Part shown: positions 1 to 6,573 of the stretch, one piece after another
Position numbering within the stretch: position 1 is the first letter of the stretch
Layout: every line of letters begins with the position of its first letter
Source: an uncultured Oscillospiraceae bacterium
GTDB lineage: Bacteria > Bacillota > Clostridia > Oscillospirales > Oscillospiraceae
Length of the DNA stretch: 35,407 bases
Direction: 5' to 3'
NCBI GenBank assembly: GCA_910584045.1
Contig: CAJTYO010000025.1
Coordinates: forward strand, 1 to 35,407
Program-made: the position numbers and the translations under genes
The notes under the pieces: generated by a model
Seen by the model: the letters and a program-made list of their open reading frames with translations, nothing else
Databases searched by the model: none
What the model was told of the DNA's origin: nothing

Positions 1-2
1 GT

Positions 3-53
3 ATACTGCTAAAGATCCCGGACAAGTGTTCTGTCCGGGATCTTTAGCAGTAT
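3..53. repeat. Perfect 22-bp inverted repeat (hairpin)
   Basis: Bases 3-24 are the exact reverse complement of 32-53, with a 7-nt loop. No proper T-run follows on either strand, so this is not a textbook intrinsic terminator. The stop codon of the minus-strand remnant at 44-169 lies inside the right arm. It may act as a bidirectional terminator or RNA-stabilising hairpin. Two similar long hairpins occur at 11124-11166 and 18290-18330. Confidence 0.7.
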
Positions 54-169
54 TTGTCATAGGCGCCTTCCCGAATAGGTTTCTCAAGCCCCAAAAACAT
101 CAACCAAAGGCCCATATCAGCAGTTATAAAGTCCTTCAACATCCCCAGAGAACTATGCAAATGCCCCAA
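44..169 (-). pseudogene. Possible remnant of a small protein gene
   Basis: The minus strand carries a 41-codon open frame from a TTG at 169 to a TAA at 44-46. Its composition looks protein-like (for example LKDFITADMGLWLMFLGLEK). An in-frame TAA lies directly before the TTG and I see no ribosome site, so this looks like the 3' end of a decayed gene rather than an intact one. I do not recognise the family. It lies just downstream of the 233-424 small gene on the same strand, and both may be leftovers of a mobile element. Confidence 0.3.
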
Positions 170-232
170 TTAGGCAGCGTAAATTTGCTATAGATGCAGT
201 TAGGTGGGTAACTCAGGAGCTGTTAATCTGTC

Positions 233-424
233 TTAAGAGTGATAGTCCCGCAGCTTCTGCGATATGTCACCATAATAGCCGTTGATCTCTTCACAGCAGC
301 AACGAGCCAAGCAGCAGAGCTTATCCCAGAGCAGATCAGGGGCACAGTTGATCACGTTTTTGGCTTCCCACCGCACTCTCTCCGTCTGTTCTGTAATAAT
401 TGCAGTTAATCTGTCCTGATTCAT
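233..424 (-). CDS. Small hypothetical protein (63 aa)
   Basis: This is an intact 63-residue frame with a good ribosome site (AAAGGA about 10 nt before the ATG at 424), which favours a real gene. The protein is mostly hydrophilic and probably helical. It has a striking Cys cluster around residues 37-44 (CCLARCCCEE), which could bind metal, though that is inference. I do not recognise the family. It is transcribed divergently from the metal-responsive repressor at 555, and the intergenic region holds the repressor's promoter and operator, so it could share that regulation. Confidence 0.5.
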   Translation of the reverse strand: MNQDRLTAIITEQTERVRWEAKNVINCAPDLLWDKLCCLARCCCEEINGYYGDISQKLRDYHS

Positions 425-465
425 AAGCGCGGTATCCTTTCTTTTTTAATTATTTGAATACCCAC

Positions 466-493
466 TTGACAAATCCATCATACTGTGTATAAT
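466..493 (+). promoter_or_regulatory. Sigma-A promoter of the metal-resistance operon
   Basis: TTGACA at 466-471 and TATAAT at 488-493 are both perfect consensus hexamers, separated by 16 bp. The start codon of the repressor gene is about 60 bp downstream. Such a strong core promoter fits a system kept off by a repressor bound at the adjacent inverted repeat. Confidence 0.8.
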
Positions 494-496
494 TAT

Positions 497-520
497 ATAC
501 ATGAATGATTGCTCATATAT
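497..520 (+). promoter_or_regulatory. Candidate ArsR/SmtB-family operator
   Basis: ATACATGA (497-504) and TCATATAT (513-520) form an imperfect inverted repeat (one mismatch) with an 8-bp spacer, just downstream of the -10 box. TGA/TCA half-sites in AT-rich DNA are typical of CadC/SmtB/ZiaR operators. Binding here would block transcription initiation, so autoregulation by the product of the 555 gene is inferred. Confidence 0.5.
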
Positions 521-554
521 TCACTTGTTCAAATTTTATAATAGGGGGTAGGAT

Positions 555-926
555 ATGAAGCGGGAACCTCTTGAGGTCTGTGAAATCAGTGTCATTCATG
601 AGGACGTGCTGGCCCGGGTCAAAGAGAAAATGCCCAATGAGGAGCCGGTCTATGAGGTCTCCGAACTCTTTAAAGTCTTCGGGGACAGTACCCGGGCCCG
701 GATCATCTGTGCGCTGAATATCGAAGAGATGTGCGTGTGTGATCTGGCGGCGTTGCTGGGTATGAGCCAAAGTGCCATCAGCCACCAGCTGCGCTTACTG
801 AAGGTCTCCAGAATTGTCAAGAGCCGCAAGCAGGGGAGAGTTGTCTACTACTCCCTGGATGATGCCCATATCGGGCAGATTTTTGCCATGGCATTTGACC
901 ATGTCATGGAAGAAATGGAGGGATAA
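555..926 (+). CDS. ArsR/SmtB-family metal-sensing repressor
   Basis: This 123-aa winged-helix repressor of the SmtB/CadC/ZiaR group should leave its operator when Zn, Cd or Pb binds. The DNA-reading helix is around residues 70-82 (MSQSAISHQLRLL). The CadC-type alpha3N site is represented by C60 and C62 (CVC), plus C9 near the N-terminus; the second N-terminal Cys of CadC (CEIFC) is Val here. The SmtB-type alpha5 zinc site looks complete: D103, H105, H116, E119. Both site classes are therefore partly or fully present. A G-rich ribosome site (544-548) precedes the ATG. The stop is 3 nt before the ATPase ATG, so the two genes are co-transcribed. Confidence 0.9.
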   Translation: MKREPLEVCEISVIHEDVLARVKEKMPNEEPVYEVSELFKVFGDSTRARIICALNIEEMCVCDLAALLGMSQSAISHQLRLLKVSRIVKSRKQGRVVYYSLDDAHIGQIFAMAFDHVMEEMEG

Positions 927-929
927 ACA

Positions 930-3026
930 ATGGAGAAAGAAAAAATAACCGCTAATGACTGTGAGTACGAGCATGAGAACCATCACGACCACGAGGAGCA
1001 CCCATGCTGCTGTGGTCACGATCATGTACCTCATGAACATCATGATCATCACTGTGCCTGCGACCATGGGCATGAACACCACCATGGTGACTGCTGCGGT
1101 CATGACCATCATGACCATGGCGACGGCTGTAACTGCGGTCATGACCATGCACATGAGCAGGATCCTGGAGAAGCCCGCAAGGAACTCATAACTTTGGGCG
1201 CAGGCGCAGTCCTTCTGATAGCCGGGCTGATCCTAAAGTTTTCCCTTTCCCAGGCACCATGGATGGCAACAGTTGTTCTATTTGCTGCTTTCGCTACAGT
1301 TGCGGCAGAAATCCTTGTACAGGCGGTAAATAACATCCGTCATGGGGATGTTTTTGGCGAGAGCTTCCTGATGTCCATCGCCGGTATTGGAGCGGTGTGT
1401 ATCGGAGAGATTCCGGAAGGGGTTATGGTATTTCTGCTGTATCGACTGGGGGAGTATTTACAGACCAAAGCTGTCTCCTCCTCGCGCAAATCTATTTCCG
1501 CACTGATGGATGTCCGCCCCGATCGTGCAAACCTTCTAGAGAATGGTCAGAGCAGGGAGGTGGAGGCCGAGGCAGTTCAGGTAGGACAGACTATCTTGGT
1601 TCGGCCCGGCGAAAAAATACCTCTGGACGGAACGGTTCTGACAGGTATCTCCCAGTTGGACACAGCGGCACTCACAGGGGAATCCATCCCCCGCGATATA
1701 GGCCCTGGCCAGCAGGTAATGGCAGGCTGTATTAATCTGAGCGGAGCGCTGGAGATCAGAGTGGAAAGGGCCTTCGCAGAATCCACCGCCAGCAAGATTC
1801 TGGAGATGGTGGAACACGCCTCCGAGAAAAAGGCCTCCAGCGAAAAATTTATCACACGCTTTGCTCGGATCTACACCCCCATTGTCTGTCTGGCAGCAGT
1901 GATTGTAGCAGTTCTGCCACCAGTTATGGGGTGGATGGCCTGGAGCCAATCCATATATAGTGCTCTGTGTTTTCTAGTTATATCCTGCCCCTGTGCACTG
2001 GTGATCTCTGTGCCCCTCAGCTTCTTTGCCGGCATTGGCCGGGCTTCCCGGGAGGGCGTACTGGTTAAAGGTGGCAACCATCTGGAGACGTTGGCAGAGG
2101 CTCAGATTGTAGCTTTTGACAAGACGGGTACTCTGACGGAGGGACGCTTTTCTGTCTCTGAGTGCCTTCCAGCAGAGGGAATTTCCCGGGAAAAACTGTT
2201 AGAGCTGGCTGCGTTGGCGGAGTGCTGTTCCACTCACCCCATTGCAAAATCAATCCTGACTGCTTACGGTAGCGAGATTGACGAGGAAACTCTGTCGGAC
2301 TATCACGAGATATCCGGAAACGGTGTAACTGTTCGCGTAAACAACCGTCATATCATTGCAGGCAAGCGGAAATACTTGACAGAAAAAGGCGTGTCCGTAT
2401 CTGCTGCTCCCACAACAGCGGACACAACAGTCTATGTATCGCTGGACGGTGTTTATCAGGGAGCCGTGCTACTGCGTGATGCTCCTAAGCGGGATGCAAA
2501 GACAGCCGTCAACGAATTGCGAACCTTGGGCATTCGCCGGATGGTCATACTCTCTGGCGACAGCAAACCGGTTGTGGAGGAAATTGCCCGGGAAATTGGT
2601 CTAGACCAGGCTGACGGAGAACTGTTGCCTCAAGAGAAATTGGAAAAACTGGAACAGCTGCGAGGTCAGTTAGATGGTAATGGTAAATTACTTTACAGTG
2701 GAGATGGAATCAATGATACGCCCGTTTTGGCTGCCGCAGATATAGGTATCGCTATGGGCGGCCTTGGAGCTGACGCGGCCATTGAAACAGCGGATGTCAT
2801 TATCATGGGCGACGAGCCCAGCAAGATTGCCTCCGGTATACGAATCGCACGCCATACAAAACGTATTGCCATGGAGAACATTGTCTTCGCCATTGCAGTG
2901 AAGGTCGTTGTGATGATTCTGTCTGTTTTGGGGTATGTTGAATTGTGGGCCGGCGTATTCGCAGATGTGGGCGTATGTATGCTTTGTGTTCTGAACACAC
3001 TTCGGATCAACAGGAAGATTCATTAA
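930..3026 (+). CDS. zntA: P1B-type Zn/Cd/Pb-exporting ATPase, His-rich N-terminus
   Basis: This 698-aa heavy-metal efflux P-type ATPase belongs to the cytoplasmic membrane. Residues 11-75 form a metal-binding tail with about 24 His and 10 Cys (CCCGHDH, CNCGHDH), replacing the usual ferredoxin-like GMTCxxC domain. Visible motifs are TGES (249-252), the transmembrane CPC (353-355), the phosphorylation motif DKTGT (D397), HP (436-437) and GDGIND (591-596). K658 and D679 in the last two membrane helices match the P1B-2 signature for Zn/Cd/Pb rather than Cu. The ribosome site GGAGGG overlaps the end of the repressor gene 3 bp upstream. The symbol follows function; cadA or ziaA would be equally fair. 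Confidence 0.92.
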   Translation: MEKEKITANDCEYEHENHHDHEEHPCCCGHDHVPHEHHDHHCACDHGHEHHHGDCCGHDHHDHGDGCNCGHDHAHEQDPGEARKELITLGAGAVLLIAGLILKFSLSQAPWMATVVLFAAFATVAAEILVQAVNNIRHGDVFGESFLMSIAGIGAVCIGEIPEGVMVFLLYRLGEYLQTKAVSSSRKSISALMDVRPDRANLLENGQSREVEAEAVQVGQTILVRPGEKIPLDGTVLTGISQLDTAALTGESIPRDIGPGQQVMAGCINLSGALEIRVERAFAESTASKILEMVEHASEKKASSEKFITRFARIYTPIVCLAAVIVAVLPPVMGWMAWSQSIYSALCFLVISCPCALVISVPLSFFAGIGRASREGVLVKGGNHLETLAEAQIVAFDKTGTLTEGRFSVSECLPAEGISREKLLELAALAECCSTHPIAKSILTAYGSEIDEETLSDYHEISGNGVTVRVNNRHIIAGKRKYLTEKGVSVSAAPTTADTTVYVSLDGVYQGAVLLRDAPKRDAKTAVNELRTLGIRRMVILSGDSKPVVEEIAREIGLDQADGELLPQEKLEKLEQLRGQLDGNGKLLYSGDGINDTPVLAAADIGIAMGGLGADAAIETADVIIMGDEPSKIASGIRIARHTKRIAMENIVFAIAVKVVVMILSVLGYVELWAGVFADVGVCMLCVLNTLRINRKIH

Positions 3027-3043
3027 AATTTTATAGCTGACTG

Positions 3044-3076
3044 CACCCCTTCCGCATATACTGTGCGGAAGGGGTG
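3044..3076 (+). promoter_or_regulatory. Hairpin enclosing the ribosome site of the next gene
   Basis: CACCCCTTCCGCA (3044-3056) pairs perfectly with 3064-3076 across a 7-nt loop. The right arm contains GGAAGGGGTG, the only plausible Shine-Dalgarno sequence for the ATG at 3084, 7 nt downstream. No T-run follows. In a transcript reading through from the ATPase gene, the hairpin would hide the ribosome site. It could also be a weak terminator. Confidence 0.55.
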
Positions 3077-3083
3077 ATTAATC

Positions 3084-3605
3084 ATGGAAGGATCAAACAT
3101 GCGCCTGCTGCCATACAATAGGGCCGCAGCAGTGCAATATGCGCACAGATGGGCCTATGGCAGGAATCCCGCATTCTATGACTACGAAATGATTGGCGGT
3201 GACTGCACGAATTTTGCCTCTCAGTGCGTCTATGCCGGCAGCGGGGTGATGAATTATACCAAGGACTTCGGCTGGTACTACATTGACGCAAATAATAAGG
3301 CCCCTGCATGGACGGGAGTAGAATTCTTTTACCGCTTCATGACCCGCGCGGAGTCTACTGTTGGGCCGGTAGCGCGGCCGGTACCCATCAGCCTCCTAGA
3401 ACCCGGCGATGTGGTACAGCTGTCCTTTGATGGGGAAGCCTGGAACCATTCTCCAGTGGTGGTACGACTGGTTCGCCAACCAGCGCTGCGGCCGGCAGAC
3501 GTGTTAATCGCGGCGCACAGTTACGATTCTGACAACCGTCCGCTGAGCACATATGACTATCGGGGAATCCGTTTTCTACATTTTATTGGGGTTCGGAAGG
3601 AGTAG
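3084..3605 (+). CDS. Putative amidase-domain protein (Amidase_6-like)
   Basis: This 173-aa protein resembles the small NlpC/P60-like cysteine amidase domain (Pfam Amidase_6), found in clostridial and bacillar cell-wall or spore proteins. The signature GGDCTNFASQC around residues 37-47 carries the likely nucleophile Cys, and AHSYDSDNRPLSTY near residues 144-157 carries the likely catalytic His. There is no signal peptide, so the protein would act in the cytoplasm, mother cell or forespore, or be exported another way. The ATG at 3084 has a ribosome site at the right distance; an in-frame ATG at 3099 is less well placed. The substrate is unknown. Confidence 0.75.
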   Translation: MEGSNMRLLPYNRAAAVQYAHRWAYGRNPAFYDYEMIGGDCTNFASQCVYAGSGVMNYTKDFGWYYIDANNKAPAWTGVEFFYRFMTRAESTVGPVARPVPISLLEPGDVVQLSFDGEAWNHSPVVVRLVRQPALRPADVLIAAHSYDSDNRPLSTYDYRGIRFLHFIGVRKE

Positions 3606-3607
3606 GG

Positions 3608-3657
3608 AAGAGGGCTATCTGATACTTTTCATGAAGATTTCAATCAGCGGCCCTCTT
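3608..3657 (+). terminator. Weak terminator-like stem after the amidase gene
   Basis: AAGAGGGC (3608-3615) pairs with GCCCTCTT (3650-3657), and an inner CTGAT/ATCAG pair (3619-3623/3643-3647) extends the structure. Only TTT follows, so termination may be inefficient. Confidence 0.35.
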
Positions 3658-3803
3658 TAGCAGAGCAGATTTGAAGTATCATCATAATTTCTTTTACAAA
3701 AGCCTACAAACTGGCGGTCATATTTCGAACAAAAATATCGATATTACTTTTTTAAACGCAAGGATTACCATGATGTCATCTCAACAAATTTCGTTATGAA
3801 ACG

Positions 3804-4808
3804 TCATTTTTTTTGAGGCTTTACCTTGCCCAATGGATTAGCCCGGGCGGCTACCCGCAGGGCCTCGTTGTCAATATGGGTGTAGATTTCCGTGGTGTTT
3901 AGATGTTCGTGTCCAAGAACCTCTTGAACGGCTTTGACGTCCACTCCGTTTTGCAGCATCAGTGTGGCTGCCGTATGGCGGAGCTTGTGGGAAGAGTATT
4001 GAGAGCTGTCCAGTCCGGCCTGGGCCAAATGCTTTTTGACCAGCGCATGGACGTTTGAACGGCTGATCCTCTGGTCTCGGGAAGATAGGAAGAGTGCGTC
4101 CCGATCCCGGCCGCTAATCGGGCGGCGCACCGCAATATACCCCTCCAGCGCAGCCTTGCAGGCATCGTTCAAATATACAATTCGCACCTTGTTTCCCTTG
4201 CCCAGCACTCGCAGCGCATCGCCCTGGATGTCGCTCAGATTTAGTCCAATCAGCTCGGAAATCCGTAGGCCGCAGTTGAGAAAAAGCGTCAAAATACAGT
4301 AATCCCGCTCCCGGTTTGCTCCGTCCACGTTTTCCAGCAGCTCCAGGCTCTCATTCAGCGTCAGATATTTGGGCAGTGTCTTTTTCAGTTTGGGAGAATC
4401 CAACTCCTTGACCGGGTTATCCTCTAGCAGATGCGCCTTTTGCGTAAGATAATTAAAAAAGGAGCGAAGCGTTGCAATCTTACGGGATCTAGTAGCGGCA
4501 CTGAGTCCGTATTCTGTTTTATCACTGTTCGGCTGCTGCGCCCGGTCGCGGCTGAGATAGGTCAAATAGCCATACACATCTGTAAGAGTGATGGTACGGA
4601 TCAGTGTGATGCTGACATCCATAATAGAAATCTTATCCAACTCCAAATTCTGTAGCGAGCGGTCTCTGGATCGCTTGATATACCGAAAGAAATTTCTGAG
4701 ATCAAGGAAGTATTCGTCCACAGTTTTTTGCGAATGCGCCTTGATTGTCTCATGATAGGATAAAAAGTCACACAGAATCTGTGGCGCTTCATCACGGTAA
4801 TCAGTCAT
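3804..4808 (-). CDS. Tyrosine recombinase/integrase, XerC/D-like
   Basis: This 334-aa tyrosine recombinase has an N-terminal SAM-like DNA-binding domain (about residues 8-125) and a C-terminal catalytic domain. All catalytic positions are visible: R182 (CGLRISEL), K204 (GKGNK), H274 and R277 (HKLRH), H300 (LGHEH) and nucleophile Y309 (TEIYTHID). It stands alone, separate from the xerD locus at 16436, with no neighbouring excisionase or transposition genes. It could be the chromosomal XerC partner or the integrase of a decayed element. The ATG at 4808 is preceded by GCAGGA at 8 nt. An AT-rich palindrome lies about 55 bp upstream. Confidence 0.9.
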   Translation of the reverse strand: MTDYRDEAPQILCDFLSYHETIKAHSQKTVDEYFLDLRNFFRYIKRSRDRSLQNLELDKISIMDVSITLIRTITLTDVYGYLTYLSRDRAQQPNSDKTEYGLSAATRSRKIATLRSFFNYLTQKAHLLEDNPVKELDSPKLKKTLPKYLTLNESLELLENVDGANRERDYCILTLFLNCGLRISELIGLNLSDIQGDALRVLGKGNKVRIVYLNDACKAALEGYIAVRRPISGRDRDALFLSSRDQRISRSNVHALVKKHLAQAGLDSSQYSSHKLRHTAATLMLQNGVDVKAVQEVLGHEHLNTTEIYTHIDNEALRVAARANPLGKVKPQKK

Positions 4809-5104
4809 AGAAAAGGTCCTGCAGGGCTGTTCGGTGTGTAAAGTCGTGATTTACCCCCCTCTGAATTAAACAAAATTTTTATTTTGTTTAATTGTATATC
4901 CCTTACAAAACCCGCCCTCCCTTCTATTATTTACGTTCATTATATCATATGTGTCAAGCACCCAGGATTAAGATAATGATTGAAACAGCAGACAGTCTAT
5001 AAATAGCAACTTCACACCATTCCCAAATTTGGAGAGCAATACGGCCACCGATCAGAAATCCTGGAATAACATTTTTCTTGAAAAAGTATCAAAAAAATTT
5101 GTCG
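4809..5104. other. Intergenic stretch without recognisable genes
   Basis: The roughly 360 bp between the recombinase start and the end of the VTC-like gene hold the palindrome at 4864-4893, a VTC terminator at 5105-5149 and otherwise AT-rich sequence. The plus-strand open frame starting at 5029 has poor composition and runs across the terminator into the antisense of the VTC gene, so I do not treat it as coding. Confidence 0.6.
4864..4893. repeat. Perfect AT-rich 13-4-13 palindrome upstream of the recombinase
   Basis: AATTAAACAAAAT (4864-4876) is repeated in inverse at 4881-4893 around TTTT. The architecture resembles a two-arm recombinase core site or an operator. It lies about 55 bp upstream of the recombinase start on its own strand, where an autoregulatory or crossover site would be expected. 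I could not verify either role. Confidence 0.5.
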
Positions 5105-5149
5105 AAAAAACGGAGCACAGTAAACCGCGCGGTCTTGTGTGCTCCGTTT
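5105..5149 (-). terminator. Intrinsic terminator of the VTC-like gene
   Basis: On the minus strand a 12-bp perfect stem (5138-5149 with 5108-5119) is followed by a run of six T (complement of 5105-5110). It lies 20 bp beyond the stop codon of the 5170-5847 gene. Confidence 0.85.
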
Positions 5150-5169
5150 CACTTGTTTTACATAGAGTT

Positions 5170-5847
5170 CTAAAAACGAATCTGAGCAGGTTTAAAGCTA
5201 CCTTTCAAAAGCCGGCGGCGCGGCGCTGTTTCCTCCAGCAGACACAGCACATCATCCGGAATATGGTCGCTGTAGCTGATTTCCATCAAAATACGGTTCT
5301 CCTGCCCCGTTGTAACGCGCTCCAACTGCTGCGGGTCCAGGAAATCCATATGATCCAGCGAGGAACGTATATCCGTATCTAGTGCTACCCAGAGGTCCAG
5401 ATCGTCGGCCGTATAGACCTCCCTCTGATATGTTAACAGCATTTGTGGCAGTAGCATATGCTCCGTCAGGCTATCGTGGAAGTCTTGGAGCAGCGGATCA
5501 TGCCGGTTTAGAAGCCAATCTGTTTCGCCTGCCAGCAGCGCGCGGCATTCCGCCTCTGTTACCATGGCGCTGGTTTGCTGCCCATCCTCCCGCCGTTCAA
5601 GGAGCAGAAATGTGGGATCATCATCAAAATAGTGCAAGGAAAAGCGTGTTCGGTCCTGCTCCAGGATGGCCGTATCCTCTACAGGCTTTGCAGAAGCTAG
5701 ATCGCGGTAACTGACAAACTGCATCGTATGTATATGTCTAGAACCTCTCTCCTCTCCGCGAACGGACAGGCAGGTGCGCAGAGCGGTGTAGTCCTCCCGA
5801 GTGATCTGATACTTCAGCTGCCGTAGATATGTCTTTTTAATCGTCAT
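5170..5847 (-). CDS. VTC (polyphosphate polymerase)-fold protein, degenerate active site
   Basis: This 225-aa protein aligns by eye along its whole length with the VTC domain (the triphosphate-tunnel fold that makes polyphosphate in Vtc4 and occurs in many Firmicutes). Family landmarks kept are the LExR strand (84-85), the acceptor-like DWLLN/LLPQMLLTYQRE region (110-142) and the ISYSDHIPDD element (190-199). The basic pair of the usual RxRYY strand is S70 and H72 here, and the ExK of the later strand is E189-S191, so several phosphate-binding residues are missing. The ATG at 5847 follows AAAGGAGG at 7 nt; an upstream in-frame start lacks a site. It is monocistronic with its own terminator. 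Confidence 0.7.
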   Translation of the reverse strand: MTIKKTYLRQLKYQITREDYTALRTCLSVRGEERGSRHIHTMQFVSYRDLASAKPVEDTAILEQDRTRFSLHYFDDDPTFLLLERREDGQQTSAMVTEAECRALLAGETDWLLNRHDPLLQDFHDSLTEHMLLPQMLLTYQREVYTADDLDLWVALDTDIRSSLDHMDFLDPQQLERVTTGQENRILMEISYSDHIPDDVLCLLEETAPRRRLLKGSFKPAQIRF

Positions 5848-6042
5848 AGGACATCCTCCTTTGCTGTTATCAATAATAACCAAGGAAAAAGAACTGGTTG
5901 TGTCTGGAATTTGAACAAAATGTAAATACTATCACAATTCAACTCCTGTCGCACAACCTTGTCTATACAAGAAAATTTTTCGTGGGTTTTCGTCTTTCTT
6001 TGTGTATAATATATCGAAGGACATAGAGAGGAGGTGCTGCAT

Positions 6043-6573
6043 TTGACGGACAACGAGCTGATTTTGCGCCTTCGGCAGCGTGACCAAGCGGGGCTGGAAG
6101 ATCTCTCCCGACGATATAGTCCCCTGATGCGGTACATCATCTCCCCTATTTTATCGGATGGGCAGGACCGTGAGGAGTGCTTGTCCGATGTGCTCCTGCT
6201 GGTATGGGAGAGGATCGAGAGGTATGACCCTGCGCGAGGAGCCTTTTCCACCTGGCTGACCGTCCTGACAAGAAACACCGCGCTCAACCGGGCCCGAGGC
6301 CAAGCGATGGGGGAACCATTGTCCGAAAACCAGGCATCCCCTGTTCCCGGGCCTGAGGAACAGATTTTGCATCAGGAGCTGCTGGAGGAGTTGAAACAGG
6401 CACTAGACAGGCTGTCGATGAAGGATCAGCTTCTCTTCTATCGCAAATATTACTATTTCCAGACAACCGCGCAAATTGCTGCTGAGATGGGTATGACAGA
6501 TCGCGCGGCAGAAGGGCGGCTATACCGAATAAAAACGCGCCTGCGAAAGGAGTTGGGAGGTGTCATGCTGTGA
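6043..6573 (+). CDS. ECF-like RNA polymerase sigma factor
   Basis: This is a 176-aa two-domain sigma factor. Region 2 covers about residues 8-75, with the core-binding and -10-melting segment DREECLSDVLLLVWERIERYDPARGAFSTWL. Region 4 covers about 115-170 and contains a helix-turn-helix (TTAQIAAEMGMTDRAAEGRLYRIKTRLR). Between them is a linker with no region 3. TTG at 6043 is the likely start because AGAGGAGGTG ends 6 nt before it; the GTG at 6034 lies inside that ribosome site. A TATAAT is at 6005-6010 with no good -35, which would fit control by an alternative sigma. It overlaps the next gene by 4 nt, so the membrane protein is its probable regulator. Confidence 0.88.
   Translation: MTDNELILRLRQRDQAGLEDLSRRYSPLMRYIISPILSDGQDREECLSDVLLLVWERIERYDPARGAFSTWLTVLTRNTALNRARGQAMGEPLSENQASPVPGPEEQILHQELLEELKQALDRLSMKDQLLFYRKYYYFQTTAQIAAEMGMTDRAAEGRLYRIKTRLRKELGGVML

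Noticed and set aside
952..1191. Antisense and alternate-frame ORFs over the His-rich ATPase tail
   Set aside because: They are by-products of repeated CATGAC-type codons and have low-complexity Met/Val/His composition.
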